Assembly (NCBI RefSeq): GCF_004293625.1
Contig: NZ_CP033040.1
Span: 2,309,001-2,373,000 of the forward strand
From: Thiomicrorhabdus indica
GTDB lineage: Bacteria; Pseudomonadota; Gammaproteobacteria; Thiomicrospirales; Thiomicrospiraceae
Length of the DNA stretch: 64,000 bases
Direction of reading: 5' to 3'
Positions 47,347 to 56,626 of the stretch are shown one piece after another. Each line of letters opens with the position of its first letter. The first letter of the stretch is position 1. The notes beneath the pieces were generated by a model, which was given only the letters and a program-made list of their open reading frames with translations, was not told the DNA's origin and searched no databases. A program made the position numbers and the translations under genes.

Positions 47347-47443
47347 TAGATCGCCGCGCTTTGCTCGCGATGACTCAAACGGCGAGTGTCATTGCGAACC
47401 CTTTAAGGGTGAAGCAAGGGTGTAGCAAGGGTGAAGCAATCCA
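47347..47443. repeat. Intergenic palindromic repeat (GTCATTGCGA...GAAGCAATCC type)
   Basis: A non-coding segment with TCGCCGCGCTTTGCTCGCGA near the left, GTCATTGCGAACC in the middle, and three near-repeats of GGTGAAGCAAGGG ending GAAGCAATCC. Sequences ending in this fashion are widespread interspersed repeats in bacteria; I know the type by appearance only. Confidence 0.5.
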
Positions 47444-47481
47444 GAATAATCAGACCAGAAAATGACTACCCAGAGGAACGA

Positions 47482-48177
47482 TCAAGCCTCGGCTTTTTTC
47501 CGAAATTGATCTTTGGTTTGCAATTCAGGCTCATGCACCAGCAAAGCACTGTGACCTTTCTGCCAAACCGGACGATTTTTCATCACGGCTTTAAAATAAT
47601 CACTTTCCAAGTGTTTATTCAGCCAAGTTTTTAATGCCGGATAATTCGCTGATTGCCACCAAATTTTATCCACATGCGCAAACTGCCGAATAAATGGAAA
47701 AATGGCTAAATCCACAACTGATAACTCTTCGCCCAAAAGATAACTTGAAGACTGCAAAGCTAATTCCAATTTTTGTAAAAATACTTCACCCTTCTGACGG
47801 GCTTGTTTATTCTCAATCTCTGGAAAATCATCCGGATATTTGTAGGCATCTAAATGCCCTTTAAACTCAAAATCATTTTGTTGAAGCCAGTGGTTAATTT
47901 GATCTTTTTGACCGGCCGGTAACAAATCGGACTCCCTTAACGCCCACTGCATAATCTCCCAACTTTCATCAATCACTTTACCGGCCGGTAGATTTTCACT
48001 CTCTGGTAAAACCAATACAGGAACGGTTCCTTTAGGGGACGCTTGCAACATTGGTTCAGGTTTATCCCAAAAGACAATTTCTCTCTGCTCAACTTTAACG
48101 CCTGAAAAATAAATCGCCAAACGCGATCGCATGGCATAAGGACAACGACGATAGGAATATAAAATTGGATAAATCAT
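47482..48177 (-). CDS. Glutathione S-transferase family protein
   Basis: A 231-residue protein with an N-terminal thioredoxin-like domain (MIYPILYSYRRCPYAMRSRLA, with a CPYA redox motif) and a helical C-terminal domain with DLAIFPFIRQFAHVDK. This matches the YRRCPYAMR subfamily of GSTs. Substrate unknown. The ATG at 48175-48177 starts the conserved domain directly; a longer frame from 48216 crosses a terminator and is rejected. Two ACCGGCCGGT copies (47911 and 47980) lie only 69 bases apart, both read Leu-Pro-Ala-Gly. Confidence 0.88.
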   Translation of the reverse strand: MIYPILYSYRRCPYAMRSRLAIYFSGVKVEQREIVFWDKPEPMLQASPKGTVPVLVLPESENLPAGKVIDESWEIMQWALRESDLLPAGQKDQINHWLQQNDFEFKGHLDAYKYPDDFPEIENKQARQKGEVFLQKLELALQSSSYLLGEELSVVDLAIFPFIRQFAHVDKIWWQSANYPALKTWLNKHLESDYFKAVMKNRPVWQKGHSALLVHEPELQTKDQFRKKAEA

Positions 48178-48200
48178 TTTTTTCAATTCTTCTAGACATA

Positions 48201-48229
48201 AAAAAAAGACCGCCATTTTAGGCGGTCTT
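48201..48229 (-). terminator. Terminator after the LapA-type adhesin gene
   Basis: Perfect 9-bp stem AAGACCGCC/GGCGGTCTT with a 6-base loop, followed on the minus strand by a T-tract, 39 bases past the adhesin stop codon. Confidence 0.85.
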
Positions 48230-48267
48230 AAAAGTTTGTAAGTGAGTATTGAAGATAACCTAGATAA

Positions 48268-51200
48268 CTAACTGTCAATGTCTAAATTATCATCACTTAA
48301 CAAGTTATCAATAATATCTTGGTCACTATGTGCTCCACCATTGGTCAAATCCACACCTTCAAAGACAATCGTTTGTTTCGCAACAGCACCTGCTGCCCCA
48401 TCAGGACTGATTTCTAGCGTTGTGTTACCAGTTCCACTATCATAGCTAAACTCAAGATATTCGGTTAAATCTGCACCCGCTGCCTCTTCTCCTTCCAAAA
48501 GGTCAGCAATATCCAGACGATCGCCAGAAGAACCGACTTCAAAGTCTGTAATGGTATCGGTACCGTTATCTCCAGCACGGTAAACAAAGGTATCTGAACC
48601 GGAACCACCGGTTAGAGTGTCATCGCCAGCACCACCGTATAGTCGGTCATTTCCACTTTCACCATCTAACGTATCATCCCCACCTTGGTCTGATCGAGTG
48701 ACAAGCTGATCAAGATTACTTCTCAAGAAGTCCATAATTTCTTGATCTGATGGATTTGCAGATCCAGTATCTGCTGACACGGCATCAAGAACACCATCCC
48801 ATCCTTCGTTTTCATGTCCTTGAATTTCAGGTGCATCACCAAAGATAATGTCGTCACCATAACCACCGGATAATACATCGTCTCCAACGTCATCAGGGTT
48901 GACCACGGTGCTTCCACCAGTTAAAGCAGCGTCTAACTCATCTGCAGTATGAATGATTGTAGGAACACCTTTATCTACATCAATCGAGGAGTTTTGAACA
49001 ATATTATCAATATAAGCCCAGTCTTCTCCACCTCTTACATTCTCAACCTCAAATACTAATTGGTAATCACCCGTAACTGAAACCGCACTCGTTGAAATCG
49101 TAGTTCCATTGGAATCTGATCGAGTACCTGAGTCAATCACTGAGCCGTCAGAAACGGAAATCAATGACCATTTGAAGTAATCGTCAGATCCAAAATTATC
49201 TGTAGAATACTCAAACGTAATCCAATCATTAGCATTCATCGTGATAACTTTACTAGTCGCTTTGGAAGCTAAACTTGGGTCATGAGAAATATCTCCAATT
49301 ACAAGATCTTTGTAGTAATCACTGATATACCCTTCTGAATTCGAATCACCTGAGAAAGTCCAATCACTTTCAGTATCCAAAGGCTCATCTGAGCCGCTAA
49401 AGTCGGCCAACTCAATTGTGGTATCAAAGGATTCTGTTCCAACCACATCGGTGTTATCAAATAGCGCCAATGTATCTTCAGAAACACCACTGCCAATACC
49501 AATCGCATGGACTTCTGAAATGGCTGATAATCCTTGGAAACCATCCACTGATTCCAAAATTACTTCATCAGTTGTATCACTACCATTACCACCACCGTTA
49601 TAAAGGGTTGGATCACCATCGGTTAGGAAGTAGGTCAAATTATCATAACCATTTGATTGACTTGACAACCAATTTTCAGCCGCTTCAAAGCCAGCTTCAT
49701 AGTTGGTACCGCCATCAGCATCAAAACCATCAATCGTCGATTTAATTTGATTTAATTGACCATTATTCAAGTCTTGAAGATTCGCAACATTCACCTCTGT
49801 TGAAGCACTTCCAGCGAAGGTCACTATCTGCAAATTAATATGGCCATCATGATCAGCAAGTTTATCAACAAAGCTTTTTAGCGAACTTTCAAGCAAATCC
49901 ATTCTTGAACTCATACTTCCTGAAGTGTCTGCAATAATCGAAATATTGTAGTCTCCGGCAGGATTCACAACCGTATTGTTACCGCCTTTATCCCCAACGA
50001 TAATGTCATCGAAAGTATCCGAACCGACTGTGTCACTGGTATTTTCTTTCACAATCAAGCTATCATCAAAGGTTAATGGAACTTGTGGATCAGGATCTAC
50101 TGAATTAATTTCAACATTAATTGTTCCTGTGATCGAATCGCCATCGCCATCAACCGCATCAACGGTAAATTCAAGTTCTTGACCGGGTGCAGCGATTAAA
50201 TCAATCGTTTCAAGACTTGTGATTTTAAGGTCAGCAGGACTCTCCACAACCGTCAATTTAACCGCTGTAAAGTCACTAGGCGCTTGAATTGAAATATCAC
50301 CATTATTTTCTGCTGAAACAGATCCAGTGGCACCAGTAACAAGCGTTGATCCATTATAGAACTCGTAATTAAATGTGCCGCCTTGTGGCGCTTTTAACCC
50401 AAAGATTAATTGATCCACACCAGATTGAGAGTCATCGAAAGTAAATGTCAAAGCCTCACCCACAGCAAGACTGTTCGCATCACCTGCAATACCATTATTA
50501 CTTGGATTGACTAAATCATTTATTCCACTTGCTGAAACACTAATACCTGTATAACCGTCATAAGTTTCAGATGGTGAGCCAGCGTTGGTATTATCAAATG
50601 CCATTTCATAAACAGTTTCTCCAGCATCCGCTTTCAATAACGTAAACTCATAATCTCCATCTTCTTCAAGGCTCAAAGTAAAGACATCATCAGTGCCATC
50701 ATTTGCAGTCAGAGTTACCGTTCCGTCAGAAGCCGTCGAAGAGCTATAAGTCACCCCTTCAGGAGCCGTTCCACCTAAAGAGATATTACCCCATTCGTCT
50801 GCACCAGATAAGAATCCAGCATTAGTATCAGAGTCTGAATCACCATCAACATTATCAACCGTTAATTTCGTGAAGCTACCTGCTTCTGGTAAATCATCCG
50901 TGATGTCAACATACACCGTTTGGGTGACACTATTACCATCACTATCACTGACAACAATATCGACACTTGCGCCGTTATCTTTGAAGTCAGAGGTTACTTC
51001 ATGATCATAAGCCGCGGTTTGGGTAAAGCTGACTTGCCCATTCGCATCAACAGAGAAACTACCAAAATTTGGATCGGTATGTCCTGCAGCAATCGCATAG
51101 CTATAACTACCGGAACCACCACTTGGCACCACAGAAGTCGTAAACACATTGTCTGCTAAATCTGGCGTTACCATGGAAGCATCATCTGCCAAAATATCGC

Positions 51201-54200
51201 TGGCCGAAGCGCTTAGGCCACTTTCCCCAAGAGTAATGGTTAAAGTCGTGGTTGAGGTATCACCATCAACATCTTTAATGGTGTACACAAATGTATCACT
51301 ACCTGGAGATGAGTTTGCTTCCGCATGGTAATCATAAGAACCATCTGCATAGAGTGTTAAGTCCCCTTTTGCCCCAGCAATGCTTGAACCTACATTACCA
51401 TTCACAATGGCGACACTTGTATCGCCCGTTGAATCGGCAACAATCCCTGTAATAGTTGGGATGCCATAATCATCACCACCGCTGGTATCGTTTGCCAACA
51501 CACCTTGAGCAGCATCAACCTCCAATAAAGCGCCTTCAATAACACTATTACTGTCTAAAGTGGCTTCAGGTGAATCATCTGTGATGTCAACATTCACTGT
51601 TTGCGTAACACTACGACCATAGCTATCACTGACAACAATATCGACACTTGCGCCGTTATCTTTGAAGTCAGAAGTGATTTCATGATCATAGGCGGCAGTT
51701 TGTGTGAAAGACACTTGTCCATTCGCATCTACCGAGAAGTGTCCAAAACTTGGGTCAACATGAGTTGATGCAATTGCATAGCTATAGCCACCAGAGCCAC
51801 CACTTGGCATGACATTTGTCGTAAACACATTGTCGGACGAATCAGGAGTAACCATAGAGACATCGTCTGCCAAAATATCTTCAGCAGATGCTGATAATGG
51901 TTCATTTCCATCATCTTCAAATCCAGCCGTAGCACTTGAAACGAGAATATCGCCATTAGTTGAGTTTGAAATATTACCGCTGAAAGCTTCATAGCCTTCT
52001 GGTAGCTCATCATTAATAGGCAATAATTCAACCGTTGCTGAATCTGCTCCAGTTAATCGCACAGTCCATCCATTATTCATAAAGTCTTGAATCTCAGAGG
52101 GACTTGTTAACCAATTTGTGCCGTTGGCATCAACAATTTTGACTTGTTCAATATCTTCAGGCTCTAAACTTTCGCCTTGATTTGAACCAAGTGTGAAACG
52201 TACTTCGCTGTCATCAGAACTAGCATCCACATTTGAACGGCTAATGGTAAAAAGCACCACATCTTCTGGAGCACTCGGAGGTTCAATTGAGGATTGCTCA
52301 GCATATTCTTCATTAGGGAAGTAATCATTCCCTAGAATCACTGGTTCCCAAGCGTGATTATCGGTTGCAACAATTTGAATACCAATATTTTGTTCAGGAT
52401 AAGTAATGGTTAATGACGACACATCCAAATCGCCTTCTGCATCGCTCACGGTGTAGTTAATAACGGCATCGCCTTCAAATCCACCGGCCGGTGTAAAAGT
52501 AATATTACCGTCTGCATCATAACCGACAGTACCTGAACCCGATTGCAAGGTCGCTCCAACCAAAGATAAACCACCATCGGCACCGGAACTATCGTTTCCT
52601 AATACATTGTAGGTAATCGTTTGGTTTTGATTCGCCGTTGTGCTGTCAGCTAGTGCGACTGGTCCATCATCATTAATTTGAATATTCAATGCTGAGGCAG
52701 CAACATCTCCATCACTATCGGTCACCTCAACACTAAAGGCTTCTGGGTACTGGTCACCAGCTCCCACAGCACTTGGATCAGTATGAGGTGCGTTATCATT
52801 TAATTCATAACTCCAGCTATAACTACCAGACGCATCCACCGCAACAGATAAATCACCATAGACACCCGAAACAGTTCCTCCAGCGGTCATATCTTGGCCA
52901 GCGACAATCAAGCTTGCAACTGTATCACCACCTGTATCAATACCAAAGGTACCCGTAGTCATTGTGCTTCCACCACCAGAACCATCAGGTAAGGCACTCT
53001 CGCTGACAACACCCGATGCACCTAAAACAACAGGCTCACTGTCAGGCGCCACAGTTAAAGTTAGAATCGCTTCATCAGGGTCACCTTCTGCATCTTGCAT
53101 CACATAACTAATGACGACTTCACCTTCAAAACCTGGAACAGGTGTAAAGCTGACATCACCATTCGCGTCATATTCAATCTGACCAGCATCTGCAGTTTCT
53201 AATTCGGCAGAAACCAAGGTTTTACCACCATCTGCACCGCTTAAATCATTATCTAAGACATTCACCGTTACACTGCTGTCTTCAGGAACATCGCCAGTAT
53301 CATTCACCGCAATAGGACCATCGTCATTGATTTGGATGTCTAAACTTGACGTCACACTATCCCCATCACTGTCCTGTAATTCGAACGTAAATGTTTCACC
53401 AAGATATTGATCAGCTGAACCAATCGCAGTAGGATCTGTGTGAGGGGCATTTTGATCTAATGTGTACTCCCAAGTGTATGCATTTTCACCACTACGTATA
53501 ACGGTTAAAACACCATAATCCCCAACAACGCTACCACCAAAAGTAACATCTTTACCATCGACTATAACCGTAGCAACACTGTCATTTCCGGTTTCAATTG
53601 GCACCGAGCCAGAAGTCGTTAAAGTTCCTCCACCGGTTCCATCTGGCAAAGCACTTTCATCCACTACCGCAGCAGTTGGAATAATCTCAAAAGTAGGCAC
53701 ACTGTCTGGATCGACCGTTAATAAAACTGTCGCAGTGGAAACATCACCATCAATATCGGTGATGCTATAAAGAAAACTATCTTCACCTTCAAAGCCAGGG
53801 TTAGGTTGATAGCTAAAAGAACCATCGGCGTTCACCGTTGCAACCCCACCGGAGGGTTCAGAAACTAAATTCCAAATATTACCGCCATCTTCACTAGGGT
53901 CATCATTTAAGGCCAAGCTTCCTGAAATCAGAGTATCTTCTGGAACTTGGAAAGCATCATCCACTGCGAGAGGTTGGTCATCTACCAGCGCATCATTAAC
54001 AGCTTCTTCAAAAACTGCTTCTGTGTAATTAGCATTGTCATAAGTTGCAGGGTCAACTGTTTCAACCACACGAGTCAAAATAGGCACGCCACCCTCTTCG
54101 CTATATTCTTGTCCTTCCTGATCTGAAATATCACGAATTTCTAGACTCATGGCACCGCCTGCTTCAGCGCCACCACCGGCAGCAGGGGCTTCTACTTGAT

Positions 54201-54504
54201 CAAGCAAATCCCCATCAGGATTATTTAAGTCTGCAAGAATCTCTTCTAAGGACTGATCTTGGATTGCATTCGCCACACTATTTTCTGATTCAAGAATTTC
54301 TTCATGCAAAGCTAACACTTGATTCTGTGCAACATCAACGTTCTGACCGTTCACCAATTGAATAACAATGGTTCCGTTTCCAGTCTGAATCTGATCTCCG
54401 GCATACAACTCGTCCGACACATTCACAAGTCGAGCATTACCTTGCGGGTCTCGAACCACCACTTCACCATCTACTTGGATAATACGTGCAATTAAAGTAG
54501 CCAT
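48268..54504 (-). CDS. Giant LapA-type RTX adhesin with retention module
   Basis: A 2078-residue secreted surface protein. Residues 1-105 form a LapA-like retention module (MATLIARIIQVDGEVVVRDP) that plugs the type I exporter; PAAG at 107-110 followed by GGAEAGG is a candidate LapG-type cleavage site. Then come repeated cadherin/VCBS-like domains (AVDDAFQVPEDT, DDGPIAVNDTGDVPEDSSVT) to about residue 1500, a von Willebrand A domain near 1520 (ISIIADTSGSMSSRM), and RTX calcium-binding repeats near 1870 and 1940-1970 (GGAGDDTLTGGSGSDTF) with a C-terminal type I secretion signal. Two interior modules share FSVDANGQVSFTQTAAYDHE. The ATG has AGGAGGT eight bases ahead. It ends at a terminator; no type I exporter or LapD/LapG gene is in the window. 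Confidence 0.9.
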   Translation of the reverse strand: MATLIARIIQVDGEVVVRDPQGNARLVNVSDELYAGDQIQTGNGTIVIQLVNGQNVDVAQNQVLALHEEILESENSVANAIQDQSLEEILADLNNPDGDLLDQVEAPAAGGGAEAGGAMSLEIRDISDQEGQEYSEEGGVPILTRVVETVDPATYDNANYTEAVFEEAVNDALVDDQPLAVDDAFQVPEDTLISGSLALNDDPSEDGGNIWNLVSEPSGGVATVNADGSFSYQPNPGFEGEDSFLYSITDIDGDVSTATVLLTVDPDSVPTFEIIPTAAVVDESALPDGTGGGTLTTSGSVPIETGNDSVATVIVDGKDVTFGGSVVGDYGVLTVIRSGENAYTWEYTLDQNAPHTDPTAIGSADQYLGETFTFELQDSDGDSVTSSLDIQINDDGPIAVNDTGDVPEDSSVTVNVLDNDLSGADGGKTLVSAELETADAGQIEYDANGDVSFTPVPGFEGEVVISYVMQDAEGDPDEAILTLTVAPDSEPVVLGASGVVSESALPDGSGGGSTMTTGTFGIDTGGDTVASLIVAGQDMTAGGTVSGVYGDLSVAVDASGSYSWSYELNDNAPHTDPSAVGAGDQYPEAFSVEVTDSDGDVAASALNIQINDDGPVALADSTTANQNQTITYNVLGNDSSGADGGLSLVGATLQSGSGTVGYDADGNITFTPAGGFEGDAVINYTVSDAEGDLDVSSLTITYPEQNIGIQIVATDNHAWEPVILGNDYFPNEEYAEQSSIEPPSAPEDVVLFTISRSNVDASSDDSEVRFTLGSNQGESLEPEDIEQVKIVDANGTNWLTSPSEIQDFMNNGWTVRLTGADSATVELLPINDELPEGYEAFSGNISNSTNGDILVSSATAGFEDDGNEPLSASAEDILADDVSMVTPDSSDNVFTTNVMPSGGSGGYSYAIASTHVDPSFGHFSVDANGQVSFTQTAAYDHEITSDFKDNGASVDIVVSDSYGRSVTQTVNVDITDDSPEATLDSNSVIEGALLEVDAAQGVLANDTSGGDDYGIPTITGIVADSTGDTSVAIVNGNVGSSIAGAKGDLTLYADGSYDYHAEANSSPGSDTFVYTIKDVDGDTSTTTLTITLGESGLSASASDILADDASMVTPDLADNVFTTSVVPSGGSGSYSYAIAAGHTDPNFGSFSVDANGQVSFTQTAAYDHEVTSDFKDNGASVDIVVSDSDGNSVTQTVYVDITDDLPEAGSFTKLTVDNVDGDSDSDTNAGFLSGADEWGNISLGGTAPEGVTYSSSTASDGTVTLTANDGTDDVFTLSLEEDGDYEFTLLKADAGETVYEMAFDNTNAGSPSETYDGYTGISVSASGINDLVNPSNNGIAGDANSLAVGEALTFTFDDSQSGVDQLIFGLKAPQGGTFNYEFYNGSTLVTGATGSVSAENNGDISIQAPSDFTAVKLTVVESPADLKITSLETIDLIAAPGQELEFTVDAVDGDGDSITGTINVEINSVDPDPQVPLTFDDSLIVKENTSDTVGSDTFDDIIVGDKGGNNTVVNPAGDYNISIIADTSGSMSSRMDLLESSLKSFVDKLADHDGHINLQIVTFAGSASTEVNVANLQDLNNGQLNQIKSTIDGFDADGGTNYEAGFEAAENWLSSQSNGYDNLTYFLTDGDPTLYNGGGNGSDTTDEVILESVDGFQGLSAISEVHAIGIGSGVSEDTLALFDNTDVVGTESFDTTIELADFSGSDEPLDTESDWTFSGDSNSEGYISDYYKDLVIGDISHDPSLASKATSKVITMNANDWITFEYSTDNFGSDDYFKWSLISVSDGSVIDSGTRSDSNGTTISTSAVSVTGDYQLVFEVENVRGGEDWAYIDNIVQNSSIDVDKGVPTIIHTADELDAALTGGSTVVNPDDVGDDVLSGGYGDDIIFGDAPEIQGHENEGWDGVLDAVSADTGSANPSDQEIMDFLRSNLDQLVTRSDQGGDDTLDGESGNDRLYGGAGDDTLTGGSGSDTFVYRAGDNGTDTITDFEVGSSGDRLDIADLLEGEEAAGADLTEYLEFSYDSGTGNTTLEISPDGAAGAVAKQTIVFEGVDLTNGGAHSDQDIIDNLLSDDNLDIDS

Positions 54505-54835
54505 GACAACACCTCCTAACAAGTGCTTATTACTCTTACCTACTATGCTACGCCCATCTCAGAAAAGTAAAATACACCTAAGTATTAAAGCGTATAAATA
54601 TAATTTAATAGGGGTTATAAAAATAATTTACCGGCCGGTAAATAACCAAACAACTGTCATCTCCTCAATCAGAATGATAGTCATATTGCAGAATTTACAT
54701 TCAATGACCACAAACAAAAATGAGTACATTATTACTCAAAAAATCTCATAAACACTCTATTATGAGTAAATAATTTCACATTTAATACAACACACCCTTT
54801 AAAATGAGTAAATATATACCCAGAAGAGACTCCGT
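54505..54835. promoter_or_regulatory. Divergent control region between adhesin and hipA
   Basis: AT-rich spacer with one ACCGGCCGGT copy (54630-54639) and a group of TGAGTA boxes: a perfect inverted pair TGAGTA-N6-TACTCA (54721-54738), a pair CTCATA-N10-TATGAG (54745-54766), and single TGAGTA at 54763-54768 and 54805-54810. These lie 25-115 bases before hipA and are good candidates for HipB operators, because HipAB modules repress themselves. No gene is seen. Confidence 0.6.
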
Positions 54836-56143
54836 ATGAAAATCACTCTACAAGTGTTCCATAACCAAAAATGGCATGATGCTGCAGAGCTCAAAGCAGA
54901 TACACCATCCCAGAATGTTTCTCTTGATTACCTCAAGCCTTACAAAATTGACTTCTTATTTGAACGATTAGAAACCGCTTGCTCAGTGAATTATCCTGTA
55001 GAAATTTTTCAGACCTATCAAAAACAAGGATGGTTTGGTTTTATTGAAGATATTCTACCGGCCGGTTCAAGTCGACGATATTGGATTCGACGTTTAGGGT
55101 TGGAAGGTGTTGCAAGATGGAAACAAGATATCATTTTGTTACAACAGGCAACCATAGCTCCTATTGGAAACCTCAGAGTGAAAGAAGCTGTTCCGGAAAA
55201 ATTTGCAGATGACCTTCAAGAGCGTCGCTTTTCAGTTTCTGATGTCGTTGAACATAACATTGACTTTTTGGAATATGCTCAAGAAATGGGTGCCATGAGT
55301 GGTGGTGCAACGGGTGCTGCAGGCGAAGCTCCAAAATTACTTGTTCGTCGCAATGGCGAATCTGTTTGGATTGATACCTACCAAGACAACTTAACCAATT
55401 TAGATCAACACTACTTAGTCAAATTTCCCCGTGGCAAAGGACTCTTACGAGATCAGCAAATCCTTGAAGCTGAGTATGCCTATATTAAAGAACTCAATCG
55501 TCTGGGGTTTTCTGCCATTGATGCCTCAAAAACCCATTTACAAAAACAAGGCGATCAGATTTCACTCTGGTTACCGCGTTTTGATGTGTCTTATGACAAG
55601 GGTTACGTTGAGCACTATGGATTAGAGTCAATGTATTCCATATTAGAAAAACCGGCCGGTAGCTTATTGAATCATTTTGACGTTATACAATCCATTTGTG
55701 AAAAACTGCAAGAACTAAACGGTTTTAATGCCAATGAATTTACCAAAGAATGGGTCAAGCGAGACTTTTTAAATGTGATGTTTGCCAACAGTGACAATCA
55801 TGGACGAAATCATGCTTTCCTGAAAAAGCATGGAAAAATTGAGCTTGCCCCAATTTATGACTTTGCTCCCATGAAAGCAGATTTAGAACAAATTGTCCGC
55901 TCAATCAAATGGGGAAGACCCTATGAATCCGGTGGTGACTTTGATTGGAAGGGCATCACACAGCAACTGAAAGAACATATTCAACCAACCGAACTATGGC
56001 AGGAGTTGCAAGCCTTAGCAGCCGAGTTAGTAGGCTTGAAAGAACGCTTGTTAGACTATGGAGTGAATGCCGAATTTTTAGAAATTCCCGTGTTAGGTAT
56101 GAATTCCATTGAATCAAGACTGTCCAAATGGGAGTTATTATGA
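54836..56143 (+). CDS. hipA: HipA-type serine/threonine kinase toxin
   Basis: A 435-residue HipA-family kinase. It has the glycine-rich loop GAMSGGATGAAGEAPKLLV, the catalytic loop NSDNHGRNH (Asp near residue 320), and the metal-binding PIYDFAPM segment. HipA of E. coli phosphorylates glutamyl-tRNA synthetase; the target here is unknown. It precedes hipB and overlaps it by four bases (ATGA), the reverse of the classical hipB-hipA order. The gene carries two ACCGGCCGGT copies (55057, 55651), which suggests long residence in this genome. Confidence 0.88.
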   Translation: MKITLQVFHNQKWHDAAELKADTPSQNVSLDYLKPYKIDFLFERLETACSVNYPVEIFQTYQKQGWFGFIEDILPAGSSRRYWIRRLGLEGVARWKQDIILLQQATIAPIGNLRVKEAVPEKFADDLQERRFSVSDVVEHNIDFLEYAQEMGAMSGGATGAAGEAPKLLVRRNGESVWIDTYQDNLTNLDQHYLVKFPRGKGLLRDQQILEAEYAYIKELNRLGFSAIDASKTHLQKQGDQISLWLPRFDVSYDKGYVEHYGLESMYSILEKPAGSLLNHFDVIQSICEKLQELNGFNANEFTKEWVKRDFLNVMFANSDNHGRNHAFLKKHGKIELAPIYDFAPMKADLEQIVRSIKWGRPYESGGDFDWKGITQQLKEHIQPTELWQELQALAAELVGLKERLLDYGVNAEFLEIPVLGMNSIESRLSKWELL

Positions 56144-56505
56144 CCAACCGTAAAAAGCTGAAGGATAATCAAAAACAAAAGCCACCAGAAGATTCCGTCG
56201 AAAACCACGAAACCTTGATGTTAAAAGCCTTACAGGACGTTTGGCAAGGAACAAAAACCGAAGGTGAACTTCTATGTTTTCTGCGAAAAAATGTCTTACA
56301 AATGAATCAAGAGCGCTATGCCAATCTGGTGGGTATCAGTCGAAAAACTCTTTCAAATATTGAAAATGGCAAAATCCAAGCAAATACCAAAGTACTCAAT
56401 CAAGCCTTCAAACCACTTGGTCTTAAAGTCGGATTGATTCCGCGATTTGACAACCACTGGACTAAAATTATGCAGGCGATGAGCTCTCACAAAGAGATCC
56501 TCTAG
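56140..56505 (+). CDS. hipB: HipB-type XRE-family antitoxin/repressor
   Basis: A 121-residue protein with a helix-turn-helix domain near residues 45-95 (LQMNQERYANLVGISRKTLSNIENG). The N-terminal 25 residues are charged and probably disordered. The ATG at 56140 overlaps the TGA of hipA. A start four codons upstream, at GTG or ATG in hipA, is less likely. It should neutralise HipA and bind the TGAGTA boxes upstream of hipA; this is inference from the family. An ACCGGCCGGT copy follows the stop by 17 bases (56523-56532). Confidence 0.85.
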   Translation: MTNRKKLKDNQKQKPPEDSVENHETLMLKALQDVWQGTKTEGELLCFLRKNVLQMNQERYANLVGISRKTLSNIENGKIQANTKVLNQAFKPLGLKVGLIPRFDNHWTKIMQAMSSHKEIL

Positions 56506-56551
56506 CATTCGATCAAGTTTTTACCGGCCGGTAAACTTTTAAACAGGCAAT

Positions 56552-56587
56552 AAAAAACCCTCGGACAACATTGTTATCCGAGGGTTT
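56552..56587. terminator. Bidirectional terminator between hipB and the second giant gene
   Basis: Perfect 11-bp stem AAACCCTCGGA/TCCGAGGGTTT (56555-56565 and 56577-56587). Minus-strand T-tract serves the giant gene that stops at 56627; the plus side serves hipAB. Confidence 0.85.
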
Positions 56588-56626
56588 GTTTAGGCAAGAT
56601 TAACGTCTAAGCTTATTCAGATTAGA

